Origin: Bacillota bacterium
GTDB lineage: Bacteria > Bacillota > Clostridia > Lachnospirales > Lachnospiraceae
DNA length: 6,234 bases
Direction: 5' to 3'
NCBI GenBank assembly: GCA_023437885.1
Contig: JAEZFH010000087.1
Span: forward strand, 1 to 6,234
Shown in pieces: positions 1 through 5,042 of this stretch (within the stretch, counting starts at the first letter, position 1; each line of letters starts with the position of its first letter). The notes under the pieces were generated by a model that did no database searches, was not told where the DNA came from, and saw nothing but the letters and a program-made list of their open reading frames with translations. Position numbers and translations under genes: made by a program.

Positions 1-347
1 GATTTCAGGCACTGATAGCTTTCGTTGCTGATGACATGCTCCATCTTACAGGCATCCTTTGCCGCAGTATCGCTGTTGACGCCGGCATCAATCAGAAGCT
101 GTGTCAGTGTTTTGTGGCGGTCGTACATCTTTGAAGCAATGTCATAGCCGGACGGCTCAAGAACAATGGACCCATCCTCCTCAACATGGATGAAGCCGCT
201 TTCCCGCAGCTTTTTCATGGCGACGCTCACGCTGGCCTTGGAAAAGCCCAGCTCGTTTGCAACATCGATGGAGCGGACTTGTCCGTTCTGCTCCTTCAAA
301 ATCAATATCATTTCCAAGTAGTTCTCGGCGGATTCTTTTATCTGCAT
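1..347 (-). CDS. DtxR/MntR-family metal-dependent transcriptional repressor (C-terminus beyond window edge)
   Basis: A cytosolic repressor that in this family binds DNA when loaded with Fe(II) or Mn(II) and controls metal uptake genes. The visible part is 115 residues, starting MQIKESAENYLEMILILKEQ. Residues 5-65 form the winged helix, with the recognition helix near GFSKASVSVAMKKL (34-47) and the wing around EEDGSIVL (56-63). Residues 74-115 begin the dimerisation and metal domain: RH(77-78) and the DACKMEHVIS stretch (98-107), whose C100, E103 and H104 match the DtxR C102/E105/H106 ligands. N9 sits where DtxR has Met10 and MntR has Asp8, so the metal preference is not obvious. The start at 347 is supported by GAGGTG about 6 bases upstream on the minus strand. 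The gene is divergent from the rest of the window. Family assignment is firm; the physiological metal is not known. Confidence 0.93.
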   Translation of the reverse strand, partial: MQIKESAENYLEMILILKEQNGQVRSIDVANELGFSKASVSVAMKKLRESGFIHVEEDGSIVLEPSGYDIASKMYDRHKTLTQLLIDAGVNSDTAAKDACKMEHVISNESYQCLK

Positions 348-394
348 CAGCGCACCTCGAGTTCATAATATAGTGAAAGTGTAGTAGAGCATAT

Positions 395-417
395 TGTGAA
401 AGGAAGATCGTTTCACA
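395..417. promoter_or_regulatory. Dyad TGTGAAA-N9-TTTCACA, possible operator upstream of the DtxR-type gene
   Basis: Perfect 7-bp arms (395-401 and 411-417) separated by 9 bp form a 23-bp dyad, 48 bases upstream of the repressor start codon. Another GTGAAA lies at 373-378, next to an AT-rich TATATT/TATTAT stretch on the minus strand (365-372) that could be a -10. I could not find a convincing -35 at normal spacing. The position fits autoregulation or control by another factor. This is inference from symmetry and location only. Confidence 0.4.
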
Positions 418-429
418 TCCGACATTGAG

Positions 430-443
430 TGGCCTGACGGCCA
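430..443. repeat. Short GC-rich hairpin TGGCC-TGAC-GGCCA
   Basis: Five-bp perfect arms with a 4-base loop in an otherwise AT-rich divergent intergenic region. There is no T-run on either side, so it is not a standard terminator. It would lie in the leader or upstream region of the minus-strand repressor gene. Role unknown. Confidence 0.3.
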
Positions 444-516
444 AATGGTCGTGCAATATAGTTATATATTAACTCAGATAAGCTGTATTTACAATAGTTT
501 TATGGGGTTGTGGATA

Positions 517-604
517 ATCTCTTGCGACAGGCAAATTGTAGCAAGAGATACCCGATGGTCCGGGGATTATGGGTTAGCAGTAAGAAAATGGAATGTTACC
601 CATA
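517..604. other. Inverted-repeat-rich non-coding stretch, possible structured RNA or operator cluster
   Basis: Two perfect inverted repeats lie in tandem: ATCTCTTGC (517-525) with GCAAGAGAT (541-549), a 9-bp stem with a 15-base loop, and TATGGGT (568-574) with ACCCATA (598-604), a 7-bp stem with a 23-base loop. Between them CCCG (551-554) can pair with CGGG (561-564). ATAATC (514-519) could alternatively pair with GATTAT (565-570), which would compete with the first stem. A weak upstream promoter, TTTACA (488-493) then GATAAT (513-518) at 19 bp, would start transcription inside the first arm, so a transcript covering all stems would need a different start. I do not recognise a known riboswitch class. 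Confidence 0.4.
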
Positions 605-610
605 TAGCCC

Positions 611-639
611 TATACAAAGGGGAGGAGATTTAGTATAAT
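611..639 (+). promoter_or_regulatory. Sigma-A-type promoter for the MBL operon
   Basis: TATACA (611-616, 4/6 match to the -35 consensus), a 17-bp spacer and a perfect TATAAT (634-639) read towards the first MBL gene. Predicted transcription start is near 646, giving a leader of about 50 bases. The -10 lies within the palindrome TATAATTATA (634-643). Confidence 0.65.
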
Positions 640-695
640 TATATTCTGACAAGTAAAATCGGCACAAGCCCTCGAAAGGAAGGTGAACGCTCTGT

Positions 696-1430
696 ATGGA
701 GATTACTTATATCGGTCACAGCGGTTTTCTGATGGAATGGGAGAACTGTTATTGGCTGTTTGATTATTATACGGGAAGCATTCCTGTGTTGGATCCGGGA
801 AAAAAGCTCTTTGTTTTTTCCAGTCATAAGCATGCAGACCATTTTAACCCTGAGATATTTTCGCTGAAGGATCAATACCCCAATATCGAGTATATATTGT
901 CTTCCGATATCAGACTTCCCAAGGAATACCGGGAGACTGCAGCAGCTTCAACCAGAGATAGGATACGTTCGGTGGAGCCCCGCGGGGAATACCTGCTTCA
1001 GGATGCCCAGGGACACCGGATTGTATTAAAAACTCTGCGGTCAACAGATTGCGGTGTGGCCTTCTTATTATCCTACCGGGAAACAACCGTTTATCATGCG
1101 GGAGACCTGAACCATTGGATATGGAAGGGTGAGGTGAAGCAGGTCAATAACAATATGACAGCAATGTTTGAGAAGGAAATGAAGGAATTGCAGGAGCTTT
1201 CCATTGATATTGCCTTTGTCCCCCTGGACCCGCGGCAGGAGGAGTGGTATTACCTGGGAATTCAGAAGCTGTTGGATACTGCCAGGGTCCGGTATGTATT
1301 TCCGATGCATTTTTGGGACAAACCGGAGATTGTTCAGCAATTCCGGCAGGAGAGAGGCAGCTATATGAATGGGGCCCAGCTGATGGATGTGAAGGAAGCA
1401 GGTCAGAGGTGGCGTTTGGAAGACCTGTGA
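696..1430 (+). CDS. MBL-fold metallo-hydrolase, UlaG-like
   Basis: A 244-residue cytosolic metallo-beta-lactamase-fold protein, with no signal peptide. It opens with MEITYIGHSGFLMEW, the usual beginning of UlaG-like members. The metal motif HKHADH (H44, H46, D48, H49) is intact. HAGD (134-137) supplies the bridging Asp137, and H205 in FPMHFWDK is the likely last ligand. The place where related enzymes carry the third ligand His reads LRSTDCGVAF (114-123), without His, so Asp118 or a single-metal site may apply; from memory, relatives often have STDEG here, making Cys119 a possible variant. The start is supported by AAAGGAAGGTG at 675-685. It is first in a run of four same-strand genes, 75 bases before the next. 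The substrate cannot be predicted. Confidence 0.88.
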   Translation: MEITYIGHSGFLMEWENCYWLFDYYTGSIPVLDPGKKLFVFSSHKHADHFNPEIFSLKDQYPNIEYILSSDIRLPKEYRETAAASTRDRIRSVEPRGEYLLQDAQGHRIVLKTLRSTDCGVAFLLSYRETTVYHAGDLNHWIWKGEVKQVNNNMTAMFEKEMKELQELSIDIAFVPLDPRQEEWYYLGIQKLLDTARVRYVFPMHFWDKPEIVQQFRQERGSYMNGAQLMDVKEAGQRWRLEDL

Positions 1431-1437
1431 AAGGTCT
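1421..1437 (+). repeat. Hairpin spanning the stop codon of the first MBL gene
   Basis: AGACCT (1421-1426) and AGGTCT (1432-1437) form a perfect 6-bp stem around a 5-base loop that holds most of the stop codon. No U-run follows, so it is not an intrinsic terminator. It might affect mRNA stability between the first and second genes. It could also be chance. Confidence 0.3.
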
Positions 1438-1505
1438 GGCAGAATGACCGGCTTTAGAGAGGTAGCGGTATCGGAGATGGTAAGCCGCAGCTAGGAGTAG
1501 ACAGT

Positions 1506-2198
1506 ATGGAAGAGATAATTGTATTGAATATCAGATTTAAATTTGGACAAATAGAGGATGAAATTCATCCGGTTGTAATAAAAGACGATAAAAACATGAT
1601 ATTAATTGATTGCGGATACACGGGTTTTCTTCCTCTTGTGGAAAGGGCAATGGAAGAGAAGCAGCTTTCCTGCCGTGATCTGACCCATGTGGTGATTACA
1701 CACCAGGATCATGACCATATGGGGGCTCTATACGAATTAAAGGATAAATATCCCGGTGTTAAGGTGGTTGCAGGAAAGCTGGAAGCCCCTTATATCTCCG
1801 GCAGTCGCAGATCATTGAGGCTGGAGCAGGCAGAGCAGATGCAGTCCGAGCTGCCTGAGGACCAGAGGGAGTTTGGAGAGGCCTTCTGCAATATATTAAG
1901 GGCAGTCAGACCGGTTGCTGTGGATACTCTGGTGGAGGACGGAGCTATCCTTGACTGGTGCGGAGGCTGTACCATCCTTGGGACTCCGGGGCATACCCCC
2001 GGGCATATCTGTGTCTATCATCACGGAAAAAATACACTGATTGCCGGAGATGCCGCAGTATTGGAGGAAGGCAGGCTGATGGTTGCAAATCCGCAATATG
2101 CCTTGAACCTTGATCAGGCGGAAGCGTCTCTGCAGAAAGTCAGGAATTGCGGTGCGGACACAATTATCTGCTATCACGGCGGCACCTGGGTGCGGTGA
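1506..2198 (+). CDS. MBL-fold metallo-hydrolase with HxDxDH metal motif
   Basis: A 230-residue MBL-fold protein of the glyoxalase-II/lactonase-like type, distinct from its upstream neighbour. MILIDCGY (31-38) is the early beta-strand. The metal motif reads THQDHDHMG (65-73): His66, Asp68, Asp70 and His71, with Asp68 at the usual second-His position. The remaining ligands are visible: His163 in GTPGHTPGH (159-167), bridging Asp182 in LIAGDAAV (178-185) and His224 in CYHGG (222-226). The GTPGHTPGH loop is typical of hydrolytic MBLs acting on thioesters, lactones or similar compounds. The start at 1506 has AGGAG at 1493-1497, 8 bases upstream. A spacing of 49 bases to the next gene supports one operon. 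General hydrolase activity is likely; the substrate is unknown. Confidence 0.88.
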   Translation: MEEIIVLNIRFKFGQIEDEIHPVVIKDDKNMILIDCGYTGFLPLVERAMEEKQLSCRDLTHVVITHQDHDHMGALYELKDKYPGVKVVAGKLEAPYISGSRRSLRLEQAEQMQSELPEDQREFGEAFCNILRAVRPVAVDTLVEDGAILDWCGGCTILGTPGHTPGHICVYHHGKNTLIAGDAAVLEEGRLMVANPQYALNLDQAEASLQKVRNCGADTIICYHGGTWVR

Positions 2199-2247
2199 GT
2201 GCGGATGGAAGTAACGTGGACAGAGTTTGGAAAGGAAGGATGTTTAG

Positions 2248-2559
2248 ATGAAAATTATTATGTATGGTGCCGGCATTTGCCCGGATTGTGTGGAAGCGAA
2301 GGAGATACTGGAGAAGCGCTCGGATATCGAGCTGGATTACCGCAATATTACCATGGATACAAAGACCTTGAAGGAATTTCTGTTATACCGGGATCATGAT
2401 AGTTTGTTTGAGCCGGTTATCCGGGAGGGGCGCATCGGAATTCCCTTCTTCTTGCTGGAAGACGGTACCAAGTCCTTCGAATTATCTGATATTGTTGCAG
2501 GGTACAGTGCAGAAAGTTCAGTGACCGCCTGCTCGTTGGACGGGAAGGGCCATTGCTGA
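2248..2559 (+). CDS. Glutaredoxin-like thiol-redox protein (CPDC)
   Basis: A 103-residue thioredoxin-fold protein. After a first beta-strand (MKIIMYGAGI) comes the CPDC redox motif (C11-P-D-C14), followed by helix VEAKEILEK. The conserved cis-proline is seen as GIPFFLLEDG (64-73, Pro66), and FELSDIV (77-83) is the last helix start. This matches glutaredoxin-related proteins of Firmicutes, which usually end shortly after this point. Here a tail of about 20 residues adds two further cysteines (C95 and the C-terminal C103, in GKGHC), which could form an extra disulfide or a metal site. Clostridia generally lack glutathione, so the partner may be another thiol or thioredoxin reductase (inference). 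RBS AAAGGAAGGA at 2231-2240, 7 bases before the ATG. Confidence 0.85.
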   Translation: MKIIMYGAGICPDCVEAKEILEKRSDIELDYRNITMDTKTLKEFLLYRDHDSLFEPVIREGRIGIPFFLLEDGTKSFELSDIVAGYSAESSVTACSLDGKGHC

Positions 2560-2606
2560 TAAATGTGTTTCCTGATTTTAAGAAAGGCTTGAAAGGAGAG
2601 AAGTGT

Positions 2607-3494
2607 ATGCAAAAAATCGTTCCCCATTTATGGTATGACAGGGAGGCAGTAGAGGCAGCCAATTGGTATGTCAGTCTGTTTGAAGATTCAAGGATATTGA
2701 ACGTTACAAAGCTATATGATACTCCGTCCGGGGATGTGGATCAGTTGGATTTTCAGCTTGCGGGTCTTCGGTTCTCGGCAATCAGTGCCGGTCCTTATTT
2801 TAAGCTGAATCCGTCCATTACTCTGATGGTGGCCTGTGACACAAAGGAAGAGGTTGACCGGCTCTATGGTGCCCTGTCCGATGGCGGAACAGAGCTTATG
2901 CCCCTGGGAGAGTACCCATTCAGCAAATGGTATGCTTGGATTGAGGATAAGTATGGTCTGGGCTGGCAGCTCATGCTGGCAGAAGGCAGCAGGGAGCAGC
3001 AGAAGATCAGGCCCTGCCTGCTGTTTAGTGATATGGTATGCGGTCAGGCGGAGGAAGCGGCTGAGTATTATGCCACAGTATTCAAGGATGCCCGGAAGGG
3101 CTTTATTAACCGTTACGGTGCCGGTGAAGCAATGGACCATAGGGCAAAGATAAATTATGGAGAATTAAATATCTTTGAAACTCAGCTCATCGTCATGGAT
3201 CACGGCTTTGGAGGGGATTTTACGTTTAATGAAGCTTTTTCCTTTATGGTCCTATGTGATGATCAGGAGGAAATTGATTACTACTGGGACCAGCTGTCCC
3301 ATGTACCGGAAGCAGAGCAATGCGGATGGGTGAAAGACCAATTTGGCTTATCCTGGCAGATTGTTCCGGCTAAAATGGACGAAATACTGTTTCATGGCAG
3401 CACGGATGAAGTCAGGCGCGTGACAAAAGCATTTTTGCAGATGAAGAAGTTTGATTTGGCTGCGCTGGAAAAAGCCCGTATGGGAGGTGAATAA
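2607..3494 (+). CDS. PhnB-like VOC-superfamily protein, two tandem domains
   Basis: 295 residues from the ATG at 2607, chosen because AAAGGAG (2592-2598) sits 8 bases upstream and MQKIVPHLWYD is the normal start of the family. An in-frame TTG at 2553 would add 18 residues that resemble nothing and would overlap the preceding gene. The protein has two copies of the PhnB/3-demethylubiquinone-methyltransferase-like VOC fold. Copy 1 runs from KIVPHLWYDREAVEAANWY to YGLGWQLML (about 1-123); copy 2 runs from KIRPCLLFSDMVCGQAEEAA to CGWVKDQFGLSWQIVP (about 133-260). A short helical tail follows. VOC relatives include glyoxalase I and antibiotic-binding proteins, but PhnB members have no settled reaction and the methyltransferase name is historical. 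It is last in the MBL operon. Confidence 0.87.
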   Translation: MQKIVPHLWYDREAVEAANWYVSLFEDSRILNVTKLYDTPSGDVDQLDFQLAGLRFSAISAGPYFKLNPSITLMVACDTKEEVDRLYGALSDGGTELMPLGEYPFSKWYAWIEDKYGLGWQLMLAEGSREQQKIRPCLLFSDMVCGQAEEAAEYYATVFKDARKGFINRYGAGEAMDHRAKINYGELNIFETQLIVMDHGFGGDFTFNEAFSFMVLCDDQEEIDYYWDQLSHVPEAEQCGWVKDQFGLSWQIVPAKMDEILFHGSTDEVRRVTKAFLQMKKFDLAALEKARMGGE

Positions 3495-3501
3495 GAATAG
3501 C

Positions 3502-3530
3502 TTGACATTAGTTTGTTGTCAAACTATAAT
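3502..3530 (+). promoter_or_regulatory. Perfect-consensus sigma-A promoter of the marR-type gene
   Basis: TTGACA (3502-3507), exactly 17 bp, then TATAAT (3525-3530): full consensus at both hexamers. Transcription should start near 3537, which is the A of an ATG. No Shine-Dalgarno sequence lies upstream of that codon. The promoter begins 7 bases after the stop of the PhnB-like gene, and no terminator separates them, so read-through from the upstream operon is also possible. Confidence 0.85.
3509..3526. promoter_or_regulatory. Palindromic operator TAGTTTG-TTGT-CAAACTA inside the marR promoter
   Basis: Seven-bp perfect arms with a 4-bp centre fill the spacer and touch the -10 hexamer, the usual place for MarR-family autorepression. 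A second symmetry, TTGACA (3502-3507) with TGTCAA (3517-3522), overlaps it and covers the -35. The core TTTGTTGTCAAA (3512-3523) resembles the TTTGA...TCAAA boxes of FabT-like MarR proteins. A 10/12 copy lies upstream of the next gene. Confidence 0.7.
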
Positions 3531-3536
3531 ATGGAT

Positions 3537-3971
3537 ATGAATACACGAGATGCAATATCATTAATAGCACGGGTAAGACAAAGGGTCAATGGAGTCATAC
3601 TCAATGAGATTTCCAGGCATGGTATGGAAGGTATCGTTGTATCCCACGGTGATGTTTTATATGCACTATTTCACCGCGAACGAATGACGATGGCAGAAAT
3701 CGCGGATAAAATTGCCAAGGACAAATCAACGGTTACCGCATTGGTCAATAAATTGATATCCCTGGGATATGTAACAAAGGAACGGGATTATATGGATGCA
3801 AGGGTCGTATATGCAAGCCTTACACCGAAAGGGAGAGAATTGCAGCCGGTCTTTGAGGAGATATCGAACCAGGTGATGGAGCTATTTTATAATCATATTT
3901 CCGAGGAGGAAAAAGAGGAGCTGATCCGGATATTAAGCAAGATTGAGAATAATTTTGAGAAGCCGGAATGA
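3537..3971 (+). CDS. MarR-family transcriptional repressor
   Basis: 144 residues from the ATG at 3537, a normal MarR length; another ATG at 3531 would add two residues. Helix 1 (DAISLIARVRQRVNGVILNE, 5-24) belongs to the dimer interface. The winged helix-turn-helix covers about 36-102: MTMAEIADKIAKDKSTVTALVNKL (50-73) holds the helix-turn-helix and RDYMDARVVYASLTPKG (83-99) the wing with its conserved Asp and Arg. The C-terminal helix EEEKEELIRILSKIENNF (123-140) completes the dimer domain. There is no cysteine, so thiol-based redox sensing as in OhrR is excluded; a small-molecule ligand is more likely. The predicted transcript begins at the start codon. Probable targets are its own promoter and the downstream hydrolase, given a shared palindrome. 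MarR family is certain; ligand unknown. Confidence 0.93.
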   Translation: MNTRDAISLIARVRQRVNGVILNEISRHGMEGIVVSHGDVLYALFHRERMTMAEIADKIAKDKSTVTALVNKLISLGYVTKERDYMDARVVYASLTPKGRELQPVFEEISNQVMELFYNHISEEEKEELIRILSKIENNFEKPE

Positions 3972-3997
3972 GCAAAATTTTAATCCGAACAGCGGAG

Positions 3998-4039
3998 AAA
4001 AATAATAGAAAGCGCTGGTTATAGCTTTCTATTATTTTT
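3998..4039 (+). terminator. Strong intrinsic terminator after the marR-type gene
   Basis: A perfect 16-bp stem (3998-4013 with 4024-4039) encloses a 10-base loop, GCTGGTTATA, and ends in a T-tract (4035-4039). The base of the stem is A:T rich on both sides, so it may work in both directions. It separates the repressor from the hydrolase, which therefore needs its own promoter. The 3' end of the stem abuts or overlaps that promoter's -35. Confidence 0.85.
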
Positions 4040-4068
4040 AGATAAAATGTTTGATATCAAATTATAAA
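4039..4068 (+). promoter_or_regulatory. Promoter of the alpha/beta hydrolase
   Basis: TATAAA (4063-4068) is a good -10. TAGATA (4039-4044) at 18 bp is a weak -35 that begins at the last base of the terminator stem. The start of transcription would be near 4075, leaving about 12 bases before the ATG at 4087, just enough for the GGAAG that starts at 4074. The arrangement of palindrome and -10 mirrors the marR promoter. Confidence 0.6.
4050..4061. promoter_or_regulatory. Palindromic operator TTTGATATCAAA, twin of the marR operator
   Basis: A perfect 12-bp palindrome that matches TTTGTTGTCAAA of the marR promoter at 10 of 12 positions. Both copies end exactly one base before their -10 hexamer. 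Across the wider stretch 4049-4067 versus 3511-3529, 16 of 19 bases agree (GTTTGNTNTCAAANTATAA). Binding by the neighbouring MarR protein is inferred. Confidence 0.65.
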
Positions 4069-4086
4069 AGAGAGGAAGAAGAGATT

Positions 4087-5007
4087 ATGAGGGATTATTC
4101 TAAAGAATTGCCGGTACACAAGGAATGTTATGTCGGAGAAAATGACCTGTTTCTGGAAGTTTATGAAGGGGAAGGTCAATATGAAGGAGAGGGCCAATAT
4201 GCAGGAGAGGGCCAATATGAAAGAGAAGTCCAATATGCAGGAGAGAACCGATATGAAAGAGAGGAGCGACAAGAGGAGAAGGGCAAGCGGCCTCCGATTT
4301 TGTTTGTTCATGGAGCCTATACAGGAAGCTGGATGTGGAGCAAATATATTACATATTTTGTACGAGAAGGTCGGCGTTGCTATGTGATGAATTTGAGAGG
4401 TCATTATAAAAGCAGGGGAATGGATCTGAGCCGGGTTACCTTCGAAGATTATTTAAAGGATGTGGAGGAGGTAATTGCCGAAATCGGTGAAACCCCGGTT
4501 GTAATCGGCTTTAGCATGGGAGGGATACTATGCCAGAAACTGGCGGAGAAGCTCACCTATGCTGGTTTGGTTCTCATTGATTCCAGCATATGCAGGGAGG
4601 TGAACCGGATTGCACCCTATGAAGCTCCTGCGGAGCCTGACCTTGGCCTGATTGTGCCGGCTCCGGAACGGGAGGAATCCGTAAGTATGGATGAATCCAA
4701 AGAGGATATTGCTTTTCAGAGAAAATACTTATCCATGGAGTCAGCGAAGGCATTTTATGAATGCGGCTGCTGGATCAGAGGAGTGGAGGGAGTCCCGGTA
4801 GACCGGGAGCTCATTCGTTGTCCGGTATTGGTGATCAGAGCAGAGAATAATGAGGAGGAACGCAGGCGTGGAGAAGCGGAGGCCGGGTACTTTGGAGCAG
4901 AGTATGCCGGATTCGAGAATGCAACACATACCGGACTGCTTGTCGGGCAGCAGGTTACCCGGGTTATCCGGCAGATTGACGGATGGTTGTGCAGGAATGG
5001 GCTGTAA
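4087..5007 (+). CDS. Alpha/beta-fold hydrolase with N-terminal hexapeptide repeats
   Basis: 306 residues from the ATG at 4087, preceded by AGAGGAAGAAGAG; an upstream in-frame TTG at 4051 lies inside the operator and is rejected. The fold is clear: ILFVHGAY (71-78) gives the oxyanion loop, YVMNLRGHYKSRG (99-111) the next strand, and VVIGFSMGG (138-146) the nucleophile elbow with Ser143. His281 in ENATHTGLL is the catalytic His. The acid is uncertain: the strand PVLVIRAENNEEE (246-258) lacks the usual Asp, leaving Glu253 or Asp165 (VLIDSS). Between strand 1 (NDLFLEVY, 19-26) and RPPILF are six hexapeptides (27-62), a charged Gly/Glu/Gln/Tyr insertion. No signal peptide, so probably cytosolic. 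Likely an esterase, lactonase or similar enzyme; substrate unknown. Control by the upstream MarR protein is suggested by its promoter. Confidence 0.87.
   Translation: MRDYSKELPVHKECYVGENDLFLEVYEGEGQYEGEGQYAGEGQYEREVQYAGENRYEREERQEEKGKRPPILFVHGAYTGSWMWSKYITYFVREGRRCYVMNLRGHYKSRGMDLSRVTFEDYLKDVEEVIAEIGETPVVIGFSMGGILCQKLAEKLTYAGLVLIDSSICREVNRIAPYEAPAEPDLGLIVPAPEREESVSMDESKEDIAFQRKYLSMESAKAFYECGCWIRGVEGVPVDRELIRCPVLVIRAENNEEERRRGEAEAGYFGAEYAGFENATHTGLLVGQQVTRVIRQIDGWLCRNGL
4165..4272 (+). repeat. In-frame 18-bp tandem repeat, six units
   Basis: Six consecutive 18-bp units encode EGEGQY, EGEGQY, AGEGQY, EREVQY, AGENRY and EREERQ. Units 2 and 3 differ at one base. Units 3-4 and 5-6 share an alternating pattern (GCAGGAGAG then GAAAGAGA), suggesting a 36-bp duplication after the original 18-bp one. 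Because the unit is a multiple of three, copy-number change keeps the reading frame. Confidence 0.9.
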
Positions 5008-5010
5008 TGA

Positions 5011-5042
5011 AGACTATTAAAGGCAGACTATTTTAGGCAGAC
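5011..5042. repeat. 14-bp tandem direct repeat after the hydrolase gene
   Basis: AGACTATTAAAGGC (5011-5024) is followed directly by AGACTATTTTAGGC (5025-5038), 12 of 14 identical, and then AGAC (5039-5042) begins a degraded third copy. It starts 3 bases after the stop codon. No hairpin terminator is seen for the hydrolase gene in this interval. Replication slippage is the simple explanation; a binding array is possible. Confidence 0.6.

Noticed and set aside
617..630. AAAGGGGAGGAG, reminiscent of the start of the yybP-ykoY manganese riboswitch
   Set aside because: The rest of the motif, including the distal conserved strand and the four-way fold, is absent; the promoter -10 follows immediately.
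445..633. 62-codon plus-strand open frame in the divergent intergenic region
   Set aside because: No Shine-Dalgarno site, no recognisable composition or motif, and it runs through the inverted repeats and a promoter -35. Probably chance.
1421..1437. Hairpin considered as a terminator after the first MBL gene
   Set aside because: Only a 6-bp stem and no following T-run; the next gene is close and on the same strand.
2553..2606. Upstream TTG start for the PhnB-like gene
   Set aside because: It overlaps the preceding gene's end and adds residues unlike the family; the ATG at 2607 has a strong RBS and the normal family N-terminus.
3513..3536. Upstream TTG or ATG starts for the MarR-family gene
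   Set aside because: The TTG codons at 3513 and 3516 and the ATG at 3531 lie in or before the predicted start of transcription. They can be used only from a longer read-through mRNA and have no RBS.
4165..4272. Tandem repeats considered as a CRISPR array
   Set aside because: Units are 18 bp, contiguous without spacers, and in frame within a coding gene.
4130..4387. Second plus-strand frame across the hydrolase N-terminus with its own Met-rich repeats
   Set aside because: It is the other-frame reading of the 18-bp tandem repeat; the alpha/beta hydrolase frame carries the conserved fold.
4057..4404. Antisense frame that looks hydrophobic and repetitive
   Set aside because: Its Leu/Ile/Ser-rich pattern is the complement of the Glu/Gly repeat; no RBS or family resemblance.
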